Source of the DNA: Crambe crambe | Taxonomy: Eukaryota > Porifera > Demospongiae > Poecilosclerida > Crambeidae | Assembly (NCBI GenBank): GCA_963924555.1 | Contig: OZ004587.1 | Span: 3,224,001 to 3,288,000 of the forward strand | Reading direction: 5' to 3' | Length of the DNA stretch: 64,000 nucleotides | Shown: positions 27,063 through 38,400 of the stretch, piece after piece | How the letters are laid out: every line of letters begins with the position of its first letter | Numbering within the stretch: the stretch's first letter is position 1 | Notes under the pieces: generated by a model | The model's input: the letters and a program-made list of their open reading frames with translations, nothing else | What the model was told of the DNA's origin: nothing | Database searches by the model: none | Translations under genes and position numbers: made by a program

Positions 27063-28099
27063 GCAACCACATAGCAATGGGATCTAATATGCATTGTACA
27101 AATTATTATAAACTTTGTCATCCATCAACCTAGTATAATTACAAATACTCAGAAGTATTCAGTTTTAACAAAGCTTGGTCTGACAATACTGGGCATTTGG
27201 AATTTTGATTTCTTGCGCCATATTTATCCTTCATTCTGCATCAACCCACATTATTCAACATTAAAAGTAACTCTGTCTTTACCCACTAATTCTCATCATA
27301 TTTACATATATCTGCATAGAATTATATGACAGAGATTATAAACTGCTACATGTGATTTGGAAATGTTTTAAAATGTGTATCCAGAGTAGATTATTCAAGA
27401 ATTTGCTAAATTGAAACTTGTTGATGGATTTGTGACCTTCATCACATTGACTTATTCCAAGATACTAACCATAAATGACAGTCTTCTTGAAATTACAGAA
27501 ATTTCGTGGATCTCAATTTCGAGCTGATGTGACATATTTCACTCAGTATAATGCTTCTGTGCCATTAGCATAAACCTTATTTCGCATTGGCTCTTACTGT
27601 ACTCATAGTATTCAATATTTTCCCACTGCTTCTTCTATTTGCATATCCCACTAAAGCCTTCCAGAAGTTACTTGGCTGCTTTCCCAGAGCTCGCTGGGAC
27701 TACCTTCACATATTCATGGATTGTTTTCAAGGCTGCTACAAAAATGGAACTGGAGATTATCACTATACTGCTGGGATATATCAGATTATCATACAATATG
27801 CACGTTTTCTATTTCATCAATATTAACTCCTTTAGTTGTCTCACTTTTCTTTGGGATTTTATGGCCCTACAAAAAAGATTTCTATAATCGAATGGACTGT
27901 GCACTCTTTGGACTTCTGATAATTGGCGAGCGAGCGAAGCCCCACACTAATTGGTCAAAATGGAAAATTGCGATATTTATATGTTACACGTACGTCACTC
28001 AAAATGCGCATGCGCATGAAATAGCTACTAAGCAACGTCATAATAAGCAATCATTTTCGTTAAGCTTGAAGTTGAAACACTATTGTAGCGAGTATTACG

Positions 28100-28437
28100 G
28101 AACCCAGAGAACCAGAAAATAAGCGAAGGAGGGCCCCAGAACACCCTCTAGAAACTGACCAGCAAAGAAGAGCGAGACCTCATGAAAGAAATGAAAGAGA
28201 CAGAGCTAGAAGGAGAACAGAGTCAAAGGAACAGAGAAAAACAAGACTAGCAAAGAAATGCGACAGATAGAGCCAGGAGGAGGGAATGTACAGAGTCAGC
28301 AGAAGATAATGCTGCAAGAGCAGAGCAAATGAGAGCCAGAAGGAGAGCAGAGTCAGCAGAACACAGAGCTGCCAGATTAGAGTAAATGAGGCCTCATTAT
28401 TTGAGAGACTAGCTACTGAGTCTGAACAGGAGTGGTA
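28100..28437 (+). pseudogene. Arg/Glu-rich repeat peptide relic, probably from a transposon
   Basis: With a few frame changes the + strand reads RARRRTESKEQRKTRLAKK, then RARRRECTESAEDNAARA, RARRRAESAEHRAARLE and ESEQEW. This ~25-residue basic/acidic heptad-like repeat resembles the N-terminal region of transposon-encoded proteins common in sponge and cnidarian genomes. It has no start codon in context and stops in several places. Confidence 0.4.
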
Positions 28438-28803
28438 GCCTGGGTTCAGAGAAGACACTCTAATGCTAACTGGGAATGCACCAAGTCAGTTAACAACCTG
28501 AATAGCTAGATATCGAAAGTCACTGTTGGGGCTATATAATCATAAGTGAGGAAGGAGCACATTGAAATGACCACTGGCTGCTTGCTCGCCCAACTAATGC
28601 TATACGAGCATCTCTAGTAGTTGGAGTATCCATTCAAGGTAGGGATTCTTCAAACTTTTTATATGTTGTTTGCTTTATTGCATTCCTACCAGTTTCTACT
28701 TTTCTATAATATATTTACAATATTTGCTCCACAAAGCATATTAAACTTCCTAAGGAAATGCATAGTAGCTATCTCCTTAGAATAGTAATTACTATCATTA
28801 TCA

Positions 28804-28804
28804 C

Positions 28805-28857
<53 letters not shown>
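28804..28857 (+). repeat. (ATT)n microsatellite
   Basis: About 18 uninterrupted TAT/ATT triplets. Confidence 0.95.
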
Positions 28858-28858
<1 letters not shown>

Positions 28859-30440
28859 AGCTTTACATGAAAATTATTTGATAAAACCAGAAGCACTTAC
28901 ATAGCTTATACTCATGACTACTATTAGCAAAAAACCTAGCAGCAGTTATAGTTTCATAAATCTCAGCTCTGTACAAAAAGTATAACAATTATTATGCACA
29001 AGTACAAAATGACGTCATAGTCACTATTACGCTCCTATAGAACTACTACTACTCATGATAATTACTAATAGTGAATAAGAATCATTTGGCTTCAATGTGT
29101 GCATGAAACTGAAATAGACATCAACATGATGTTGCAACTACTATAATTATATCATGCTCCCAGAAATAGGAAATACAAGAAAACTACTCACAATTATCAC
29201 TAGTGAACAAGCTGAATAAGAATCCTTCAACACTACAAAGTGTGGACATCCTGCATGAAACGGAATATTATTTTGTAGCTAGTACTCTAAACTGAGAAGT
29301 GCCCTCCAAAAGTGATAACTAGCAGCTATAAAATGATTTCACAGCTCACTAGTAGAGTACCTAGCTAAAGGAAAAAATCAATACGCAATGGACAAAAGTG
29401 CCAATTTTTGTCAGAGTATTTCTTTAGGTATGTAATGTCAGGCTGCAAAAAAATCTGACTTGAAAAAAGTGACTTATTACCCAAATAAGTATATTAAAAT
29501 GCGAAAATTTTCCCAAAATGCACAAAAAAATTTTCCCATACAAAACAATTCACAAAACAGTGGCTAAAGGTTTTATGGCATGTTTATACCATCCCACGAC
29601 ACCTAGATCAGCACAAAATATTAGATGGTGCAGCTGTTGTACCTACAGCTTCAGTTAAAACTTTTTGCTGAGTACGCTGATAATATCTTTATCCCTTTTC
29701 TCCTACAACAATTGCAACGAGCATACAGAGTTGACTGTGTATAGGATAGGTAGCTACATTCCTAAAAGCATTAAGGGTGCAGGCACATAGTAACCAAGGC
29801 ATGTGCTAGTACTAGCACTAATTAACCACAAACACTACCGCGCTAAAATAACAGATAGTAAACACAATAGCAGCTGCTGCTTTGGCACATTTAAAATCCA
29901 TGCTAGCATGAATAATGAACAAGTCATTGCAACTCAGGAACTATGCATGGAAATGGGCCAATATTTTGCATATGGCAACTACTTGATAAGGTCTAAAAAG
30001 TTACATTTTGCTTTAGTTCATAGCTAGTACAGAATGTGCAGGACACTAGATCCTATATGGATAAATTGAAAAGTAGAATGTGAATTGACAAAAACTAAAT
30101 GTAATTTTTATGGCAATAAGTATAAGAAGCTGTATATCAAAAATCAGCCATTGATTCCAAGTGGTCATTGAGATGTAACGCAGTTTACCTTGAGAATGGA
30201 ATCAGTCATAACATCAGTCATTTTGATTGGTCCTCCTTCATTTTTTGTGTATGTAGTACTATTCTGATACTTAATAACATGGTGCAAGTTTGAAATTTCT
30301 ATCATGAATAGTTTTTGAGTTAATTTTCCCTAGCAACCATGCGTGGGCGGAGTGTGCCTGCACCCTTAAGGAACCACAAGAGAGCACAGAGGATTTGGCA
30401 CACAAACAAAGGTGTCAGAACAATCTAGGATTCCTAGAAA
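28858..30440. other. Intergenic, no gene seen
   Basis: No recognisable exon. ORFs are short and compositionally AT-rich. A run around 29,390-29,560 has several A-rich stretches. Confidence 0.4.
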
Positions 30441-30728
30441 ATGGAGCGACTTTCTGTGAGTTTCAGAGAACAAGCAAGAGTTGTTTCTTTTCTTACAAAA
30501 AAAATCACTGATATGAATATTCCAGGTAATTTAATGGTTGTACATACAATAATACAACGTTAATAATACATCAATATTTTTCCAGATGAATCTGTAAATG
30601 CAGTGGGAGCAGAGCAGGCCATGGGTGATTGTAACCATGAAGAGGCTGACACTCGGATGGTTTTGCATGTGATAAATTCACTTGAGAAAGGTTTCAGCAG
30701 CGTACAACACACTAACAGGTTCCTTTAG
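30441..30728 (+). pseudogene. Transposon-associated protein fragment (CNHEEADTR motif)
   Basis: Two exons, 30,441-30,525 (MERLSVSFREQARVVSFLTK, donor CCAG/GTAATT) and 30,586-30,728 (acceptor TTCCAG), join in phase and read DCNHEEADTRMVLHVINSLE before a stop at 30,726-30,728. The HEEADTR segment is one I associate with the same repeated protein family as the CXC-tail relic at 22.7-24.7 kb, where it would sit in the middle of a much longer protein. This is a truncated, separate copy on the opposite strand. Confidence 0.55.
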
Positions 30729-31762
30729 AATTGGCATTTGGTATTACCATGGTACCAAAAAATGGAATCCACCTCAGAGTTGTCACCAGAAAGTAGGACA
30801 AGTGTGAACTGATATCTCTGTGAGATTGTTAGCAATCAGTTTTATGTAAATTTCTTAAAGGCTTCAAATCCTGTCTTCTCTGATCATTTTCAAATATTGT
30901 GTGTGGGTGTAGCTATTATGGAAGAGTGGGATTATTTTCTTATAATATTATAGCTAAACTAGGTGAGATTTCAAGAAAGTATTCTTATCTACCCTGTAGT
31001 TTAGGATAGCTCTAGCTAGCTATGCTTGATAAACCTAACTAGCAGGCACATAATGGATGTCATATTACTCATTGTAGCAATCTATTACTATAAAGCTCAG
31101 GAAATAAACTCTGTCCTCAATCTATTTTGTATGTATGAGACCTGGCACAGAGTACTGAGAGTAGCTAGCTACATCTCTCTACCTATCTATATTTGCATAT
31201 TATTTTAGTGTAGCAACCAGATTATAGCACATTAGTCAGCAGCTAACACATCTAAATTGGTCATAGCCTCATACCCAGGCCCAAAAATGGGTCTGGGAAC
31301 AAGGCTAAATTGGTCAGTGCTGGTATAAGTAGCTATGTCAGTACACACACACACACACTCCTCACAACTGCAAAAAGAGTTCTCTACAGTGCATTTATCC
31401 AATGGCAACAATGGAAATAGCACTGAGCCTTATGGGAGGGCCCGAGGGATGGTCTGCTGATCTGGTGGCTCTGGCATGCAACTTGTGTCGCCCGCGCGCG
31501 CAGCTATAGCTAGCTAGCTGCGTGCCAATCAGATTGCTCTATTCAGTCACATGAAGTAGTATTAATGTTGGCGAGACACACCCACGATTTATTCCATTGG
31601 CAGAGCTAGAGCTATGGAGAAGTAACCAAGAGCTGCGTTTGAAGAGATAGGAATACCTGGCCTGAAGCCTGAACGGCATCAGCGAGCGATGTGTTCGCAA
31701 CTCTACCGACTGGCTTCGGAAAATTATTCAACACGCATATGTATTTAGTACAGTGCAGTACA
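30729..31762. other. Intergenic, no gene seen
   Basis: Contains a (CA)n stretch at about 31,342-31,361, a weak hairpin at 31,265-31,307 and many TAGCTAGC words, but no exon that I can support. Confidence 0.4.
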
Positions 31763-31804
31763 GTCTCGCGGGCCGACCCTTTACCAAGGGTCGGCCCGCG
31801 AGAC
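31763..31804. repeat. Perfect GC-rich hairpin, 19-bp arms, 4-nt loop
   Basis: GTCTCGCGGGCCGACCCTT, loop TACC, then the exact inverse. It is strongly GC-rich in an AT-rich setting and lies about 700 bp upstream of the SEC24 start codon. It could be a cruciform, a regulatory site or the end of a small element. Confidence 0.95.
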
Positions 31805-32039
31805 TACATATACATGTATACATTAATTTTGAGAGAGCTCACAAGTAGTTAATCGCTATAGAGCTCCCAGACCACTTTAATTCCACCTCCCCCCAAAAAG
31901 AAGATGGCGACGCCAGACTACACTTTATAGACATGGGCGGGGCATATTGCAGAATCCTAGCTCCACCCCCATTCTGATGACGACATACAGCAGACGTAGA
32001 CAAAGATTCCAAAATAGAGCTCACCATCTCTACACCAAG

Positions 32040-32190
32040 TTACACTGAATCGTGTCTAAACAGTTGCACCATAGTTGCATTTGCTCTTTGTAAACATACT
32101 GCTCTGCTTAAAGTCGCATTAGCTGCATCTGATCTGGTGCATGCTGATGTGATTGGACACGTGGTTCCAGTCATCCCAAGAAAGCTGAAA
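32040..32190 (+). other. SEC24: Probable 5' UTR exon of SEC24
   Basis: A good donor (CTGAAA/GTAAGTGAGA) follows 32,190, and a good acceptor (CTTTATAG) sits at 32,487, three bases before the SEC24 start codon. The first intron therefore seems to split the 5' untranslated region. The 5' limit is a guess. Confidence 0.45.
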
Positions 32191-32489
32191 GTAAGTGAGA
32201 GACAGTTTATAGGTAGTTAGCTGAAGTAAATAATCAGCATGTGAATAATTATACCTTTTTGTCACTGCTGGTCCTGATGAGCTTTAATTAGAGTAAATTT
32301 GAACTAGAGATTCCATGTAACATGGGTACAAACAATTGAGACACTTTGACACATTTTTTGCTTAATGTATGATTATCATTAGCAATAATTCTGTCCTGAG
32401 ATGATAATTTTATGAGTTATGTAAGGTACAAGGTTGTCTGGCCTGCCGAAATGATTCCCAAGTTATGCATTTCCCTCTCTTTATAGATA

Positions 32490-35400
32490 ATGTCACGACA
32501 ACCCTACCCTCGATACCCCCAGCCTTCACTAGGTCAAGTGGCCCCACATAACTATGGATATCCACAACAAGATCCATCTCGGCCAGAAGTTCCTCCAGGA
32601 AGCTCTTTATTGGAGGCTAAAGGTGTGGTGGGGCCTGGACCACCAATGGTTCCTGCTCTAGCTGACGGACTGCAACAAATGCAAATGGGACCTCCAGGTA
32701 TGTATGCTCCCTTCCTCCTCCTCCCCCCTTTTCACTCCCTCCTTCCCCCTTCCTCGCTCCTTCTCTCACCCCTCCCTTTCTCCCCTCCCTCTCTCTCCCC
32801 TCCCTCTCTCTCCCCTTCCCCTCCTTCTCACCCCCTAATCGGTCCCAGATTATAGTTGTTTGTTGAATTATGTAGCTGTGACATCAGTCTCAGGTATGCA
32901 CCTGCCTTCACAGCAAATGCAGAGAAATGAGCAGGGTCCTCCTCATATCCCATCAGCCACTCCCCTTTCCTCTGCCCATACACAATTTTCTCAAAATATC
33001 AGCCAACATCCACAAACGAACGCTTCTAGTGCATTCCCCAACCGTTCTGCTTTGGGTAGGACTCCTCACCTAGCCTCCACAGCACAGCAGCAACAACAAC
33101 AACAACAACAACAACATTTAGACCCCTCTTCCAATCTGTTGTCTAACTCAAGACCTCCTGCTAGTAACTTTGGCCCACCTCCGAAACCAGGGGAGATGTA
33201 CCAACCACCCACTCAACCTCCTCCTCCTACCTTGGGCCAGTTGTACCAACCAGTGAAGAGACTGGATAACCAAACTAAGCCATCTTCAAGCTCTATGCCC
33301 CCAGGACAGGGACCTACTCAACCACTATCAAGTGGGCCTCCTCCTTTATCCACCACAGGGCCTCCAGGAACAAAGCCTCCTCCCTCATCTTCCATTACAG
33401 GACCTCCTCTTGAAACAGGGCCTCCTCCATCGTCTTCCATTGCTGGACTACAAACTGGACCACCTATGGCAATGATGGCAGCACCTCCCCCATCAAATTC
33501 AACCCCATCTACAAACTCCTCCTCCTTTCCATCTGGAGCACAAGCACGTACATACTCTTCTACAACAGGTCCCCCTACTGCCCCCTCATCGGCACCAAGA
33601 ACATTGGGACCCCCTACCAGAGGACTCCCAACAATCTTAGGTCCCCCTACTGGATTATCCACAGCATCATCTGGCCCCCCATCAGGCATTTCTCCAATAA
33701 AACCTGCAATGACAAGCCGCCCTCCTATGGGATCAAACATCAGTGGTCCCCCTCCTACAGGACCATCAAACATCAGTGATCCCCCTCCTATGAGAGCATC
33801 TAACATCAGTGGTCCCCCTCCTATGGGACCATCAAACGTCAGTGGTCCCCCTCCTATGGGACCGTCAGACATCAGTGGTCTCCCTCCTATGGGACCATCA
33901 AACGTCAGTGGTCCCCCTCCTATGGGACCGTCAAACATCAGTGGTCCCCCTCCTATGGGACCATCAAACGTCAGTGGTCCCCCTCCTATGGGCCTGTCAA
34001 ATATCAGTGGTCCCCCTCCTATGGGATCATCAAATGTTGCAGGACCCCCTCTTAACACTGGTTTCACCCCTCCCACAACTGGGCCCTCTCAATTAATGAT
34101 GGCTCGTCCTGCAATGACAGCAGGACAGCAGCAACCACCCAATCCAGTAGGTCGAGGACCACCTGGTCCAGGACAGAGTTTAGGTCAGAGGCCACCTGGT
34201 CTAGGACAGATTTCAAGTGGCCCAGGACTGGTTTTAAGACCAGGTCCAAATGTTGCAGGACAGCCTGGAATGGTGTCACCACTGGGACAGCAGCAGGATC
34301 AGACAAGCACTGTGAGCTATAGCTACATGTGTACTAGCTGTGTTGTACTGCCACCCATAAAATTAAAGTGGACTCTTAACTATACTAAATACACTACCAG
34401 ATGCGCAAATCAGGTTCCAACCGAATCGAATGTAGCCACTCCATTTACTCTTTCCTAGCTAAAGCATTAACTTACTTGTTCTCTGTAGGCTGACCCTTAC
34501 CTACAGCCAGTGAACCTACTTGAGAACAGGAATGTCCTTCCAACCACACCCCTGGAACCCCCTCCTATCGTTGTGGCAAACAATTTGGGCAAGTTTGCTC
34601 CCAGTCATCGTGTCTTCTGTTGCACCATGAATGCTTTGCCAGCTACAAGTTCTCTTCTCAATAAACTTAAACTCCCTCTGGCCATTCATATCCACCCCTT
34701 CAAGGACATATCCACTAAGGTACACTGTGGGAAATGAGATCTGAAATATGTTATCTTGCAATGTGCAGAACTTTTGAGTACATAATTATATACGTACAGT
34801 ACATTGTTTCAATTGCAACCTGCACCATTGCTGAGATGCAGCACATATATTGCTAGCTAGCTACATATGTCATTGAGGGGGTTGTAGATATTTAACAATG
34901 GGTGTACCGTACTCGTGCGTTATTAGGCGCATCTCGTTAAGAAGCGCACATTCATTGTTTTTGTTAAGCGCTCCTTATTTATAAGCTCTATTTCTGTTTT
35001 CTTACTGGTTTAGCAACTCTTTGCTAAGCTTACCTCACTTAAAAGTATGTTTCTGCACGGAACTGCCACTTATTGCTGGTTCGCTTCACATGATATTCTA
35101 ATTAATGCCCACCCAAATTAAATTATCCATCTCGCTGTTAGGCGCATACTCGCTGATAAGTGGTGGTTTGCTTCCTGTGGAGATATAAGCGCATATGCCT
35201 AATAACGCGCGAGTATGGTATATAGCAATCTGTGTGTAGTGTCCTCTCAACCTGTATGATACCGTATACAGCAAATATTTCAAGTGGGAAAAAAGTTCAT
35301 GGATTTTGCTTGCATACAGCAATCTTCGAAATTTTAACTCACTAAATAAGTGAAATCGATATCACCTACTGTGGGCAGGGTCATCTACAGAACAAACTCT

Positions 35401-38400
35401 ACCAGATCCAAGAGGTCCTCTGCCAGAAACTGTGCTGTCTTCATCAATAAAAGCTGCAAACACAGAAGTTAGCCTATAAAACTAGCCAGCTAACTAAGCT
35501 ATTATTTATGAAAACTGAAAGAAGACCACATCTAGAGCTAGAGGCAACCATCGTTATTTGACGAATGCGTCCCTGTCAGGCCGCTAATTTATTACCACTG
35601 TTGTCTATGCTAATCTTTTCCCACTTGAAATATATACGTACGATGAACAATGAATTGGAAAGCCCATACAGTTGCAGGGCATTGCAATAACACTGTCTGG
35701 ACGTAAGAGTGACAAAAAGTGATAGGATAAACGAAGAAATTGACCTATAATTATTGTGAACCAGTTTGTCCCCTATGGCATTATCCTTAGAGTAAATGCT
35801 GTTGTTGCACTCATCAATGTTTCTTTGTATAGGAGTGTCCTGTGATCCATCCCTCCATCATTGTGAGGTGCAGGTCTTGCAGGTCCTACATCAATCCCTA
35901 TGTGGTGTTCACAGACTCCCGACACTGGAGGTGCAACCTTTGCTTCAGGCCAAACGCATGTGAGTATAGATATAGTACACATTCAGTGCACATTCAGTTG
36001 TTGATGGTGGCTTACAGTTTCTCTATTTTCTTTATCGATTCCTGGCCATCAAACAGGAGTCCTAGTGATTCTGGGATGGTCAGAATGGAGCTCTGTTAAC
36101 ACCCAATCCTTTGGCATTATTACTTTAATTCCCTGTAACAAATATCCCTCCTCAATGGTAAGTTAATCTCACTCCTCACTCACTCTTGGGCCACCCTTGC
36201 AATACATATACAGACATGTACTTAAGATGGTGGTACAGGCTTGTATGTATCCTGTGTACCCCTGTATACCCTATGTATACTCCTGTGCACCCTATATTAT
36301 ATACTCCTGTGCACCCTATATTATATACTCCTGTGCACCCTATATATACTCTTGTATACCCTATGTATACTCCTGTATACCCCATGTATACTCCTGTGTA
36401 TCCTATGTATTCTCTTGTGCATTCTCCACATGTATACATATGCTTGTAAGTATATCCTATCTCCCTTCATATCATGTATGTAGTGCCAGAAGACTTTGAC
36501 TACAACCCTCATACTGGTCAACATGGAGACCGCTCCCATCGGCATGAGCTGAGAAAGTCCTCCATTGAGTATATTGCTCCATCAGAATATATGGTTAGTA
36601 TGTGAAGACTGCAAGCATTCATTTTTGATAAATCATAGTTGGTGCCCTTACCGTTACAAGAACATGCATATAGCAGTACTCATTTTTTGCTTAAAGTGGT
36701 CTTGCTTGGTATAAAGCTATTATGAAAAAGACCTACTAGGAATATTTTTATCAAAGGGCTATGAATTTCACCTTGGACTACATGCAGAGTGCACATTATG
36801 TACATCAGATGTGACCATGCATGCATGCACTGGGCCCTGCCTACAAAACAAGTTTCATGTATTACTGTAACACTGTGCATTAACTGGAGCACTTGATATA
36901 CTTTGTGTAATTTGTCTTCCTGCAGGTCCGTCCTCCTCAACCTTGCGTCTATTATTTTGTAGTAGATGTTTCCTTCACTTCTATAGAGTCAGGTACTCAA
37001 TATATATATATATATATATGCTTATAAAATCACTACCTCTGCAATTGGGATCAACACTCTTAATGGGATGCCTAAAAGGTTCAGATTGTCCATTAGGCAT
37101 TTAGACCGCCTCCTTAGTCTGCTCTTAAAGATTAAGTGTTCACTTGTTAGGTGTGTTGAACGTTTTCTGTCGCTGTTTGCTTGACCAACTGGATCGTCTT
37201 CCTGGGGATGCACGCACTCTCATTGGTCTACTCACCTTTGACTCTTCTCTTCACTTTTATACCTTCCCGGTACATCAGTCATAGAATTTGTTCATATTTT
37301 ATTGGGTTCACTTAAATTCTCTTTATGAGGATGGGCTACAGAGTCTCCCCTAACTGTACTTTCAAACAGGGTGCTGAAGTATATTCATGAGAATATAATT
37401 CAATTAGCACCATAGACCCAGCCCACTTTCTTTGAAGTTCTGTATCCAAATAGGGTGGCCCGCCCTGCATTTAGTATACTGGGGGAAACACTGGGCTAGC
37501 AGAAATATCATTTCCCATTTTTCATGTTCAAGATTATGAGGAGGAGGATAGCGATTACACAAGCAACCTACTAAGCTGTGCTATGGCACATATCATTTCC
37601 AGCCTCCAGGTCTACATCCCATCAACTAATAAGCTACACACATTGTAATTGTCTTCTCTGTAGTCATGGTTATCACTCATAATTCCCTCTTCTTTTTGCC
37701 TCACCTTGGACTGTAATGTCTATGATCAGCTGTCTTAATAACTGTAGTTTCTTTGCTCCATGAGACCCCTTTTCTCAAGTACTATCATATAAATTATGTA
37801 TTTTATGCACACACACATTTCATCCTCCAGTCTTCTTCTTCTCAGCCTCAAGTAATGGTTGTGTCAGATGTGGATGGTGAGTGCTACTACAAGATGCAAA
37901 TTCAAGTGTGCATGGTATAAATCGTTGCATGTTTTCCATGCTACGTAGTTTAAGTAAGGATGCATGCTTGGTGCAGGGCAAATCACTTTGCTCTGGTGTT
38001 ACACAGTCAATTTTTCTTCTCTTTTCAGATATATTCCTGCCATGCCCTGAGGCTCTACTTGTCAACTTGCGGGAATACAAAGAGGTAAGTTGGAGCCAAT
38101 TTTAGTGAGATTGTGTGACTCGTGACTGTGTGCAGATTCTGCAGTCCTTGCTGGAAGACCTCCCTCGCATTTATGCCAACAATAAATCTGATAAGAGTGC
38201 TCTAGGAGCCGCTCTGCAGGCAGCAACAAAGCTCCTAGTAAGTAATGCTTCTCCATGATGACATACGATATAAGTCCATTCCCTCATTGCTGCACTCCAC
38301 TGATGGTGTAGTTTTCATGGTATAGCATTTTTTAAAAGGTCACACAACTTGGAAATATCACTGGCACATGCTCCAATTCCAGACAACCAGGCATTATACG

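Larger units (their letters stand above)
25892..27935 (+). pseudogene. Sponge multi-pass receptor-like protein, exon relics
   Basis: An exon at 25,892-26,072 encodes MITNFLLLLLFYFSSTNSSN, a signal peptide, then VTCPTWYHIDSFGQCEC, and ends at a GTAAGT donor. A C-terminal piece at 27,560-27,935 encodes VLIVFNIFPLLLLFAYP, LLGCFPRARWDYLHIFMDCF, and in a shifted frame LTPLVVSLFFGILWPYKKDF. Both ends match a large family of uncharacterised multi-pass membrane proteins that I recall from demosponge genomes: a Cys-rich extracellular N-terminus and a bundle of transmembrane helices. The middle is absent or unrecognisable, hairpin repeats sit inside it, and the C-terminal piece needs a frame change near 27,790. 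Ligand and function are unknown. Confidence 0.55.

Noticed and set aside
33318..34076. 252-codon minus-strand open frame opposite SEC24
   Set aside because: It is Gly/Pro-type antisense of the SEC24 proline-rich minisatellite; it has no independent domain or splice context.
36176..36545. Tyr/Val/Cys-rich open frames on both strands
   Set aside because: Translations of the intronic TATACTCCTGTGCACCC minisatellite, present in all frames.
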